From: Candidatus Aegiribacteria sp. MLS_C
GTDB lineage: Bacteria; Fermentibacterota; Fermentibacteria; Fermentibacterales; JCC-6
Direction: 5' to 3'
Length of the DNA stretch: 64,000 nucleotides
Assembly (NCBI GenBank): GCA_002030045.1
Contig: LQBI01000007.1
Span: 25,443-89,442, forward strand
Part shown: positions 33,739-41,611 of the stretch, piece by piece
Layout: each line of letters begins with the position of its first letter
Position numbering within the stretch: position 1 is the first letter of the stretch
Position numbers and translations under genes: made by a program
The notes under the pieces: generated by a model
The model's database searches: none
Seen by the model: the letters and a program-made list of their open reading frames with translations, nothing else
What the model was told of the DNA's origin: nothing

Positions 33739-36700
33739 ATGGAAATCTCACCAGAGGTTCTTGACAGGTTCGGAATACCAAGGGTCTCCTCCCTATCCTT
33801 CATCGACGACCTCACAGGGCTCCCAAATCGGAGATTCCTCCGCAGGGTACTCGACAAGCTGATAGACACCGGAAGTCCGTTCTGCGTCCTGTTTATCGAC
33901 CTGGACAGTTTCAAGCAGGTTAATGATTCAGCGGGACACGAGGAGGGGGACCGCCTCCTCCGAAGGCTGGGGGAGCTTCTGAGGGACTCCCTGCGGAAAA
34001 GGGACCTTGTCGCACGCTATGGGGGGGACGAGTTTGTGGTGATCCTGTCCTCCGGCGAGCGGGAAGAAGGAATTCTGGTGGCCGAGAAGGTGATCGAATC
34101 GATCGAGAGGGAGCTTGGTTCCCTGTGGGGTGTATCAGCCAGCATAGGCATCGCCTGCTATCCGGAACACACGATGGTGGCCAGTGATCTCATATCCATG
34201 TCTGACAACGCCATGTATTGCGCTAAGACCTCCGGCAGGTCGTGCTGGCGGTTGGCTTCCCCCGAGAGCAGCAGCGTATTCTGGCACGAGGATGTGTTCC
34301 TGGCGAGGAACCGTGAACTCGACAGGGCCACGGAGATACTGAGGGACCCTGACCGGAACTCCCTCCTCCTGATTACCGGCAGGATGGGATCGGGGAAGAC
34401 CTCCTTCCTGGGTGTCGTCGGGGAGAAGTTCGAGGACAGGAGAGTTCTCAGGATCGAAGGTCGACCGGAGCTGTCCGAAATACCATGGGCGGCACTGTCA
34501 ACCTCCATCAGGAAGCATGCGCCCGATTTCCCTGGAGTGCGCATGTCCAGCCTCTGGTCGAACCTGCTTGGAAGGCTTATGCCCGATGTATTCGGCGAAT
34601 CCGATCTCAGGGACAGCATAATGGACCGTTTCGCACTTCTGGACGCCTTCTCCAGGCTCCTGCAGGGCTGGGCGCCTGTGCTGTGCCTGGTCGACAACGC
34701 CCAGTGGCTGGACAGAGATACGGTTTCGATGCTGAGCTATGCGCTGCAGACTGGTGTTGTATCGGGCTTCTCCGTATGTGCCGCAGTCCTCGAGGAGGAT
34801 GATGACGGCGGTGGAGAGGTAGCGGAACTGCTGCGAAGGATACCCTTCGCACGGGAGATAGAGATGGGACCGATGTCATTGTTCCAGACATCGGAACTGA
34901 TCAAGGGCAGGCTGGGCGTTTCAAGGGAAGTTGATGAGTTTGCGGGTACGGTCCATAGATTTTCCGGCGGTAATCCGCTGTTCGCCTGCGAGTACATAAG
35001 GACCATACTGGATTCGGGCATGCTCAAGGTCGATGACGGAAAACTGCTGCCCTTCGCCCAGCCGGCCTCAGTTCCGGATCGAATAAGGAACATAGTCACC
35101 AGGAAGATAAGAACGCTGGGTTCCGAGACCAGGAAGCTGCTCCAGCAGGCTTCGGTCATCAGGAAGGAACCTCTGGAGCTGGACCTGCTCGAAGAAATGT
35201 CAGGAAAGACGGAGGGTGAGGTCCTGAGTTCCCTGGATGAGGGTAAGCGCAGTGGAATTCTGAGGACGGGTCCGGAAGACTCCATGTCCTTCTACTTCAC
35301 GAACGAAGCCTTCAGGGAACAGGTTTACTCCAGCGCGGGAAGCCGGACCGTCACAGGTTACCATGCGCATGTGGCCGAAAGGAGGATTAGGGAAGAAGAC
35401 CATCTGAATGCGGGCTATCACCTGAACAGGGCGGGAAGGAACCTGGAGGCCCTGGATATCTACCGGGAGGGCGCCGAAGCATATCTGCGAAAGGGACTTC
35501 CCGGCGCGGCAGTCTCATGCCTGGAGCAGGCGGACAGGCTCAGCCGCGAAATACCGGAAGCAAAGCTCTCCTTAAGCGAACTCTGTGATTTCAAGTACGA
35601 TCTGCTGAACGCCTACAGACTCGCCGGGGACTGGAAGAAAACCGGAGAGATATCACTCCAGCATGCATCCCTGGCCGAAGAACTGGGACGGACGAAAAAG
35701 GCTTTGTCCAGCAGGATCCTGGCCGCCGACTGCCATAGGATGGACGGCAGGTATGTGGATGCTCTGGTCGAGCTTGAAAAACTGGAACCCGGTCTGGAAG
35801 GTCTGTTTCTGGTGGACCTGCTGACAAGGGAAGCGGACAGTCTGAGCCGACTGGGAATGGCCGGGAAGGCGATGGAAAGACTGGACAGGGCCGAAGCCAT
35901 CCTCGAGAGTGAGACCGGGGACACGTCCGTTGCCAGAGCGGACACCCTGCATCAAAGGCTCATCGTCACGATATCGGTGGAGAGAATGGACGGGATCGAT
36001 GGACTCATCCGCGAAAACCTCGCGGTAGCAGAGAGGAATACCTGGATACCCTGGTGGAACTTCTACGACATAGCCGAGACGTACCTCCTCGCCGGGGAAC
36101 CGGGGTACGCGGTGGAGGTTTTCCGAAAGGCACTGGACAGAGCGGAACTGACCGCCTCCCTGCACGGTATCATGCTGATCAAGGCCGAAATGGCGGATGC
36201 CCTGTTCCATGACCTTCGTCTGGAGGCGGCGTCCGGTATCCTTGATGAGGTCGAGGATCTCGCACGAAGGTTCGGAGAACTCAAGGTCCTGGATGATGCA
36301 ACCCTCATAAGGGTGGAACTCTCCATGGAGACCGGTAACCTTGGACTTGCAAGGAACGGAGTGAACGGACTACTGTGCAGGCGTCCGGAGGACCCCGCAG
36401 CCGCAGTTGTGAACTCTTTCCTGCTGGAACAGGAGAATGATCTGGAGGGTTCTCTCGAAGAGATTCGAAGAACCCTTGATCTCCTGCAGGGCAGCAGCAT
36501 GAGTTCCATAATCGATACTTCGGTCATGACAACTCTGGACGAGATAAGACTTCAGGAAGCATGGACCTCTTCTCTCATGGAAGGTTCCGACTTCGAGGCA
36601 ATTATTCGCGGAATGATGCCCGGTCTCAATCGCAGGGCATCCTGCAGGGCCGCTGGACTCCTTGCCGGCTGGCTTCATGAGAGAGGCAGGACCGAAGAGG

Positions 36701-36840
36701 CGGAGGAGATCATCTCGAAGGCGCTGAATAACCCGGACTGGAGCAGGATGAGACTGTTCCGTTACCGGAACCTGATAATCCGGTCCCAGTGGGACATAGA
36801 AGCGGCTGAGGAAGCCCACGGGCTGATACGGGACTCCTGA
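33739..36840 (+). CDS. GGDEF - AAA ATPase - TPR signalling protein
   Basis: A 1033-residue cytoplasmic protein. Residues about 20-170 form a diguanylate cyclase domain with intact RYGGDEF (about 93-99) and an RxxD inhibitory site (RKRD) five residues before GGDEF. Residues about 185-480 form an AAA_16/STAND-like ATPase: Walker A TGRMGSGKTS, Walker B LCLVDNAQWLD. The rest is a helical repeat region resembling TPRs (AGYHLNRAGRNLEALDIYREG; KAMERLDRAEAILE). The architecture mirrors adenylate cyclase-AAA-TPR proteins with a c-di-GMP synthase in the catalytic place. It stands alone; no membrane segments are seen. Predicted c-di-GMP output gated by the ATPase/TPR sensor is inference. Confidence 0.82.
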   Translation: MEISPEVLDRFGIPRVSSLSFIDDLTGLPNRRFLRRVLDKLIDTGSPFCVLFIDLDSFKQVNDSAGHEEGDRLLRRLGELLRDSLRKRDLVARYGGDEFVVILSSGEREEGILVAEKVIESIERELGSLWGVSASIGIACYPEHTMVASDLISMSDNAMYCAKTSGRSCWRLASPESSSVFWHEDVFLARNRELDRATEILRDPDRNSLLLITGRMGSGKTSFLGVVGEKFEDRRVLRIEGRPELSEIPWAALSTSIRKHAPDFPGVRMSSLWSNLLGRLMPDVFGESDLRDSIMDRFALLDAFSRLLQGWAPVLCLVDNAQWLDRDTVSMLSYALQTGVVSGFSVCAAVLEEDDDGGGEVAELLRRIPFAREIEMGPMSLFQTSELIKGRLGVSREVDEFAGTVHRFSGGNPLFACEYIRTILDSGMLKVDDGKLLPFAQPASVPDRIRNIVTRKIRTLGSETRKLLQQASVIRKEPLELDLLEEMSGKTEGEVLSSLDEGKRSGILRTGPEDSMSFYFTNEAFREQVYSSAGSRTVTGYHAHVAERRIREEDHLNAGYHLNRAGRNLEALDIYREGAEAYLRKGLPGAAVSCLEQADRLSREIPEAKLSLSELCDFKYDLLNAYRLAGDWKKTGEISLQHASLAEELGRTKKALSSRILAADCHRMDGRYVDALVELEKLEPGLEGLFLVDLLTREADSLSRLGMAGKAMERLDRAEAILESETGDTSVARADTLHQRLIVTISVERMDGIDGLIRENLAVAERNTWIPWWNFYDIAETYLLAGEPGYAVEVFRKALDRAELTASLHGIMLIKAEMADALFHDLRLEAASGILDEVEDLARRFGELKVLDDATLIRVELSMETGNLGLARNGVNGLLCRRPEDPAAAVVNSFLLEQENDLEGSLEEIRRTLDLLQGSSMSSIIDTSVMTTLDEIRLQEAWTSSLMEGSDFEAIIRGMMPGLNRRASCRAAGLLAGWLHERGRTEEAEEIISKALNNPDWSRMRLFRYRNLIIRSQWDIEAAEEAHGLIRDS

Positions 36841-36904
36841 TCTCCGGAGCGCTCCTGAAACCGTCATACTGTAATGAAGTCGATATCAACACTCCGGCAA
36901 CGCA

Positions 36905-37020
36905 AATGTTCCGTTTTCCGGGCCAGGAGCATGCTTCCGCCCGGAATCGATGCAGGAATGTCCCATTTTCCGGGCCCGGCACGAGCTTCCGGCCGGCACC
37001 GGAATGGGACATTTTCGGAA
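36905..37020 (+). repeat. Palindromic repeat element (copy 2)
   Basis: TGTCCCATT (36959-36967) and AATGGGACA (37003-37011) are inverted arms around a GC-rich core with CCGGGCCCGGCACG and GCCGGCACCGG. A diverged half-unit AATGTTCCGTTTTCCGGGCC begins at 36905 and matches the 36957-36976 unit at 17 of 20 positions. The same modules form copy 1 at 26946-27070. It is intergenic and non-coding. Confidence 0.65.
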
Positions 37021-37096
37021 TGGAACTTTTCCGTTATTCTTGGAGTAGCCCATGCAGACCCGATAATTCCAGAACCTGACAGAGGAGGATTGACCA

Positions 37097-37735
37097 ATGA
37101 AGAAAAAGGCTGCTCTGACTTTCCTCTCGATCCTTGCGGTATCAGTCGCAGGATGCAGCATCGACGATCCGCTCACTCTGCTCAGGTGCAGGTTCAGGGT
37201 CGAGAATACCGAGGATTTCGCCCTGGCCGGGATCCTGCTGGACGATCTGGAATCCCTGTCAGCGTCCCAGGTTGCGGAGCTTGTCTCCCTGTGGGCCTCG
37301 GGCAGCTTACCCGTGGATTTCACCCTCAATATAGGCATCTTCAATCCCAACGACGGCTCCACAGGTCCGGACATCATTCCGGTATCCCTCACCGAGTTCG
37401 TCTGGGACCTCTATCTCGATACCGATCCCGAAGACGGTTTCGACACCACCTGGGTAGCTTCCGGGACTCTGGCACAGCCCCTGGAGATACCGGGTTCCGG
37501 GGAGACCGTCCTTCTGCCGCTGGACATCAGCTTCGACGCAGTTGCGCTCATGAGCGAACTGGGCGCGCTGCAGTTCATAGACCTGGCTCTGGCGATAGGA
37601 GGAATAGACTCGGGTCTCAGGGACGACGACCACCTGGGCAGGATACTGGTGGTGGGGGTCCCGACCATATCCACCCCCGTGGGGCCGATGACATACTCCG
37701 GTGCCCTGAACATCAATCTGGACTGGGTGGACTGA
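37097..37735 (+). CDS. LEA14-like (WHy domain) lipoprotein
   Basis: A 212-residue lipoprotein with lipobox SVAGCS at residue 20. The mature part matches the LEA14/WHy-type single beta-sandwich: paired strands FRVENTEDFALAGI and LNIGIFNPND, and a late VGPMTYSGALNINLDW strand. The family is linked to desiccation or stress tolerance in plants and is of unknown role in bacteria. GAGGAGG lies 7-8 bases before the ATG. Confidence 0.65.
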   Translation: MKKKAALTFLSILAVSVAGCSIDDPLTLLRCRFRVENTEDFALAGILLDDLESLSASQVAELVSLWASGSLPVDFTLNIGIFNPNDGSTGPDIIPVSLTEFVWDLYLDTDPEDGFDTTWVASGTLAQPLEIPGSGETVLLPLDISFDAVALMSELGALQFIDLALAIGGIDSGLRDDDHLGRILVVGVPTISTPVGPMTYSGALNINLDWVD

Positions 37736-37747
37736 GGTCCCGGTCTC

Positions 37748-37776
37748 TTGCCCGTTGATGGCCTCGTTTGTATTAT
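37748..37776 (+). promoter_or_regulatory. Promoter of the tRNA-Cys gene
   Basis: TTGCCC (37748-37753), exactly 17 bases, then TATTAT (37771-37776), which places the start about 8 bases before the mature tRNA 5' end. Confidence 0.6.
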
Positions 37777-37791
37777 TGACCTCCATCAAGA

Positions 37792-37866
37792 GGCGGCGTA
37801 GCCAAGTGGGAAGGCAGAGGACTGCAAATCCTCCATTCATCGGTTCGAATCCGATCGCCGCCTCCA
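37792..37866 (+). tRNA. tRNA-Cys (GCA anticodon)
   Basis: A complete cloverleaf. Acceptor GGCGGCG pairs with CGCCGCC, the anticodon stem GAGGA/TCCTC encloses loop CTGCAAA with anticodon GCA, and the T arm is ATCGG-TTCGAAT-CCGAT. The discriminator base is U, the cysteine identity determinant, and the 3' CCA is encoded. It lies just upstream of a CXXC-rich redox operon; cysS is 12.5 kb away in the same window. Confidence 0.95.
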
Positions 37867-37888
37867 GCTCTTTTCCCGATTGGTCGAC

Positions 37889-38032
37889 ATGAGAAGGATC
37901 CCGATCTGGCTCAGCATAGCTCTGGTAGTTTCAGCTTCGGCCATGACCGTGTCGGGTTACATCTGGGGCGATCCACTGGTGATATGGCAGAAGGCGGCAA
38001 GCATATGTCTCGAGTGCATCGGGGTAGGGTGA
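37889..38032 (+). CDS. CD1871A-family CXXC-motif microprotein
   Basis: A 47-residue protein, MRRIPIWLSIALVVSAS then a tail QKAASICLECIGVG. One N-terminal helix spans residues 5-24, and the C-terminal WQKAxxICLECIGxG motif is the signature of the small CD1871A-type family found in anaerobes. Its CxxC probably faces the exterior and works with the neighbouring NapH-like iron-sulfur membrane protein and TlpA-like thioredoxin. It sits 22 bases after the tRNA and 16 before the next gene. Confidence 0.7.
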   Translation: MRRIPIWLSIALVVSASAMTVSGYIWGDPLVIWQKAASICLECIGVG

Positions 38033-38048
38033 CGGGACCGACCGGGGA

Positions 38049-38924
38049 ATGACCGTTCGGGAGAGGTACAGGAAGTCGGTCCAGCTGGGGACCCTGGTCC
38101 TTACCAATCTGTACCTTCAGGGCTGGATCCAGGGGACCATCTTCACGGGCAGGTCCAAGGTGTTCCCGATCCCGGGCCTCCACTGCTATTCCTGTCCCTC
38201 CAGCGTACTCACCTGCCCGGTGGGTTCCATGCAGAACATCCTGTCCTACGAAGGATTCCTGGGCGGCCTGTCTACGGGACGGCCCGACGCGGTCATCCTG
38301 CTTGGAATAGTGGGCTTCCTGCTGGTCCTTGGCTTCCTGGCCGGCAGGTTCGCCTGCGGCTGGTTCTGTCCCTTTGGTCTTCTCCAGGACCTGCTGTACC
38401 GCATACCGTCCCCCAAGTTCGGGATCCCCTCATCCTGGCGGGACGCCAAATATGCAGTTCTCCTGATATTCGTCATATTGCTGCCCCTCACCCTCAGGAC
38501 CGTACCCGGGGCCGGCGGCGACCCGTGGTTCTGCAAGGCCGTCTGTCCCGCCGGGACCCTCACCGCAGGAATACCCCTGGTTCTGCACGATGGAGGGGAG
38601 ACGCTGCAGACAGGCTTCCTGTTCACCTGGAAGACCGTTGTCATGGTGCTTGTCCTGTTGTGGGCAGTGACCACCAAAAGGGTTTTCTGCAGGGTCATCT
38701 GTCCGCTGGGCGCCTTCTGGGGTCTGGCGGGAAGGGTGTCGGTATTCAGAATGAGGGTGGACAGCAGCTGCATAAGGTGCGACAGATGCCGGGATGTCTG
38801 CCCGGTGGACATAGCCATATACAAAGAACCGGATTCGGCGGAGTGCATAAGGTGCGGGAGATGCATCGACATCTGTCCCGTGGGCGCCATCCATCATGAC
38901 ACGAGGAGGGGGGACGCTGAATGA
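38049..38924 (+). CDS. NapH-like membrane 4Fe-4S protein
   Basis: A 291-residue integral membrane protein with about four helices and NapH/CcoG-like cysteine motifs: LHCYSCPSSVLTCPVG near 48, CGWFCPFG near 102, CKAVCPAG near 163 and CRVICPLG near 219. Two classical 4Fe-4S sites follow near the end (CIRCDRCRDVCP, CIRCGRCIDICP). It probably moves electrons across the membrane to or from the extracytoplasmic CXXC and TlpA partners. The ATG follows CGGGGA, and the stop overlaps tlpA by 4 bases. Confidence 0.82.
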   Translation: MTVRERYRKSVQLGTLVLTNLYLQGWIQGTIFTGRSKVFPIPGLHCYSCPSSVLTCPVGSMQNILSYEGFLGGLSTGRPDAVILLGIVGFLLVLGFLAGRFACGWFCPFGLLQDLLYRIPSPKFGIPSSWRDAKYAVLLIFVILLPLTLRTVPGAGGDPWFCKAVCPAGTLTAGIPLVLHDGGETLQTGFLFTWKTVVMVLVLLWAVTTKRVFCRVICPLGAFWGLAGRVSVFRMRVDSSCIRCDRCRDVCPVDIAIYKEPDSAECIRCGRCIDICPVGAIHHDTRRGDAE

Positions 38925-39739
38925 CCCCCCGCTACGGGAGAGTGTCTGACTACCTCTGGATACTCATCGTCGCAGGCTTAATCTATCCGGTGGTCAGGTA
39001 TTCGACCGGTCCTTCATTGAATGCCGGACCCGTTGAACAGGGTCCGCTGCTCGTGGGGCTTCCGGCACTGGACAGCCTGCTGGAGGATTCCAGGGGAAGG
39101 CCGGTGCTGATGAACTTCTGGGCTACCTGGTGCACCCCCTGCATCGGCGAGCTTCCCGGCATCGATAACGTCTACCGCTCCATGCAGGGCGAGGCCTGCG
39201 CCGTGGCGGTCGACATCGGCGACCCCAGGCTCGAGACGGTACTGGACTTCAGGGAGGACATGTCCCTGTCCATGCCCGTAGTATGGCTGGACGAGAATGA
39301 CGCTGCGATCCTCAAGGGAAGGTGGGACCTTCCCGATGTGCTTCCGGTGAGCATCGTGCTGGATGCCGAGGGAACCGAGACCGTAAGGGTGGCCGGTGTC
39401 AGGGACGAGAGTTTTTTCCTGGAGGCCCTGTCCGGGATCGTTCCGGAGGACACTGCTTCGACCGGCACGACTTCCGATGACCGGCTCCATATAAACCTCG
39501 TGGGAACCCCCGGCGATTCCATGACCGCCGCTCTGATGGACCTCTCGCTGGAACTCGCAGGCGAGGATGGAGTCGATTTCTTCGATCCGGCGGCACCGGC
39601 CGACAGCGCCATGATGATGGAACTCCACCTTCCGTTCACAGGTGTTCCATACGCCCAGCCCTGCATCGGTTCCGCATGCGGCAGGATCTCGAGGACACCG
39701 GAGGAGCTGGTCCTGACCGTGGGCTCCCTGGCAAATTGA
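38921..39739 (+). CDS. TlpA-like membrane-anchored thioredoxin
   Basis: A 272-residue protein with an N-terminal anchor (residues 11-25) and a thioredoxin domain at about 40-170 carrying the WCTPC active site (Cys71, Cys74) after VLMNFWAT. The C-terminal 95 or so residues are an extra domain with two cysteines (QPCIGSACGR). It likely reduces or exchanges disulfides outside the cytoplasm. ATGA coupling to the NapH-like gene and TTGA coupling to the next gene place it mid-operon. Confidence 0.82.
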   Translation: MTPRYGRVSDYLWILIVAGLIYPVVRYSTGPSLNAGPVEQGPLLVGLPALDSLLEDSRGRPVLMNFWATWCTPCIGELPGIDNVYRSMQGEACAVAVDIGDPRLETVLDFREDMSLSMPVVWLDENDAAILKGRWDLPDVLPVSIVLDAEGTETVRVAGVRDESFFLEALSGIVPEDTASTGTTSDDRLHINLVGTPGDSMTAALMDLSLELAGEDGVDFFDPAAPADSAMMMELHLPFTGVPYAQPCIGSACGRISRTPEELVLTVGSLAN

Positions 39740-40746
39740 GAAAACCCGCCGTATCCGTCCTGCTTCCCTTCAGCAATGACGCAGAGTACCTGGACGGTGC
39801 TCTGGAGTCGCTCTCCTGCCAGACGATGGAGGACTTCGAGGTGCTGATGGTGGACGACGGTTCATTCGATGGCTCGAAAGCCATAGCCGCCGACAGGTGC
39901 CGGTCCGACGGCAGGTTCAGGATCCTCCGGAACACCGGCATCGGCCTTGTGGACGCCCTGAACTCAGGACTCTCAGAATGCCTGGGAGAATGGGTGGCCA
40001 GAATGGACGCCGACGATGTCTGCGAGCCCGGGAGACTGGATGAGCAGCTGCGGGAAGCCATGGCCAGGGGCCCGGGAACTGTTGTGACCTGCAGGGTCAG
40101 GTGTTTTCCCGAGGATGGAATAACCGACGGGTACAGGTCGTACGAGGAATGGATCAACAGCCTGGTGTCGCCCGAGGAAATCCAGAGGAACATCTTCGTG
40201 GAGAGTCCTGTACCGCATCCCACTGCATTCTACCACAGGGAGAGGGTGATCTCCGAAGGAGGCTACATGGAGCGCATTCTGCCGGAGGACTACGAACTGT
40301 GGCTTCGACTTTGGAGCAGGGGATACCGCTTCAGCAGGGTCCCCCTGGTCCTTCTCAGGTGGAGGGACAGGCCGGACAGGTTCTCGAGGCATTCACCCGC
40401 CTATTCCCTCACGAACTTCTACCGGCTGAAGGCCAGATATCTCCGATACGTGCCCTGCATGGCCGGGAGGAGGGTGTTCGTGGCCGGAGGAGGGCAGACA
40501 GCGCGCAGGCTGGGAAAATGCCTGCAGGAGAATGGTTTCTTCATAGAGGCTTTCCTTGTCCCCGGCCCCCCGGGGTCGCGCTCCCGGCTGCGGGGCAGAC
40601 CGGTACTGGACACCTCGGTCCTGGAGAACAGGCGGGGAATACCGGTTGTCATAGCTTCAAGGGAGCCCGGGGCCAGGAAAAGGATCGCAGACCTGCTGAC
40701 CGGAATGGGACTCAGGGAGTGGCACGATTTCCTGGCCTGCGCGTGA
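39736..40746 (+). CDS. Family 2 glycosyltransferase
   Basis: A 336-residue GT2 enzyme. Residues 1-215 form the GT-A fold: VSVLLPFSNDAEYLDGAL, VDDGSFDGS and the DxD-type MDADDVCEP, with a downstream EDYELWLRLW acceptor/base motif. The C-terminal 110 or so residues form a small Rossmann-like domain (RRVFVAGGGQTARRLG), possibly a second nucleotide-binding unit. It starts with TTG overlapping the tlpA stop. The acceptor is unknown; no polysaccharide cluster surrounds it. Confidence 0.75.
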   Translation: MRKPAVSVLLPFSNDAEYLDGALESLSCQTMEDFEVLMVDDGSFDGSKAIAADRCRSDGRFRILRNTGIGLVDALNSGLSECLGEWVARMDADDVCEPGRLDEQLREAMARGPGTVVTCRVRCFPEDGITDGYRSYEEWINSLVSPEEIQRNIFVESPVPHPTAFYHRERVISEGGYMERILPEDYELWLRLWSRGYRFSRVPLVLLRWRDRPDRFSRHSPAYSLTNFYRLKARYLRYVPCMAGRRVFVAGGGQTARRLGKCLQENGFFIEAFLVPGPPGSRSRLRGRPVLDTSVLENRRGIPVVIASREPGARKRIADLLTGMGLREWHDFLACA

Positions 40747-40760
40747 GGGGGCCGGGTATT

Positions 40761-40787
40761 TTGTCAATTCAACTTTTAGGATATATT
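40761..40787 (+). promoter_or_regulatory. Promoter of the STAS-kinase-STAND phosphatase operon
   Basis: TTGTCA (40761-40766), then TATATT (40782-40787) at 15 bases, or TATTAA (40784-40789) at 17. TTGTCAATT is identical to the -35 block of the leader RNA promoter at 27081. Confidence 0.5.
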
Positions 40788-40838
40788 AAACAGCGAGGGT
40801 TTTCAGATCGTGACCAAAACACTTCCGGGAGGTTGAAA

Positions 40839-41180
40839 TTGAAGATCAAAGAGGAGATGAAAGGCGATGTGGTGGTCATAGGTCTTTCAGGAAAGGTTAT
40901 CGGTGGTCCCGAGCTGGTGGAGGTCAAGGACGCCTTCCAGAAAGCCGTCGACCAGGGACACAGCAAGGTCCTCCTCGATCTGGGCAAGGTCAGCTGGATG
41001 GACAGTTCCGGTCTCGGAGTGATCGTCTCGGGTCACACGACCCTCTCCAGGGCCGGTGGAGCGCTGAAGATCCTCAATGCCACGAAGAAGATCCATGAGC
41101 TTTTCATAATAACCAAGCTGATAACCATCTTCGATACCTACACTGACGAGCAGGAAGCGCTGAAGAGCTTTGGAGACTGA
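40839..41180 (+). CDS. STAS-domain anti-sigma factor antagonist
   Basis: A 113-residue SpoIIAA/RsbV-type protein. The phospho-acceptor motif is LGKVSWMDSSGLGVIVSG, with the serine pair at DSSG; the N-terminal strand is GDVVVIGLSGKV. In the family the unphosphorylated form sequesters the kinase and frees its target. Start TTG 40839 is used because GGGAGG lies upstream and the family needs this first strand; ATG 40857 would remove its lead-in. It is the first gene of a three-gene partner-switching operon. Confidence 0.88.
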   Translation: MKIKEEMKGDVVVIGLSGKVIGGPELVEVKDAFQKAVDQGHSKVLLDLGKVSWMDSSGLGVIVSGHTTLSRAGGALKILNATKKIHELFIITKLITIFDTYTDEQEALKSFGD

Positions 41181-41182
41181 CC

Positions 41183-41596
41183 GTGCTACCCATTGAGATT
41201 CGCTTTCCCAGCGATCCGTCGGTACTGGAGCCGGTGCAGCAGATAATCGAAGCTGTTGGAAGGTCGGCCGACGTGGAGGAGGACGAGCTGTCCTCACTTT
41301 CCGTAGCGGTTGTGGAACTGGTGAAGAACGCAATGGAGCACGGGAACGGGAACGATCCCGACAAGATGGTGACTGTCAGCTTCAGCATTTTCCCCAACAG
41401 AATACGGTTCCTGATAGACGATGAGGGCACTTGGGAACCGGAGAAGGCCCTGGGCTTCAATCCGGGCGAGGGGGACGAACTCCTTTCCACGAGGGGGCGC
41501 GGCATACTCATCTCCCGCAATCTGGCCAAATGGGTCGAATTCGGACTTACTCCGGAAGGAAAGACCAGGGTAACGCTGATCTGGCCCATTGCCTGA
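41183..41596 (+). CDS. HATPase serine kinase (RsbW/SpoIIAB-like)
   Basis: A 137-residue GHKL ATPase. The N box is VVELVKNAMEHGN, the G1-like box IDDEGTWEP, and the G2-like box LLSTRGRGILISRNLA. It is predicted to phosphorylate the STAS protein encoded two bases upstream and to hold a partner (sigma factor or other effector). No sigma factor gene is adjacent. GTG start. Confidence 0.85.
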   Translation: MLPIEIRFPSDPSVLEPVQQIIEAVGRSADVEEDELSSLSVAVVELVKNAMEHGNGNDPDKMVTVSFSIFPNRIRFLIDDEGTWEPEKALGFNPGEGDELLSTRGRGILISRNLAKWVEFGLTPEGKTRVTLIWPIA

Positions 41597-41611
41597 AGGT
41601 AACCGTTCCAA

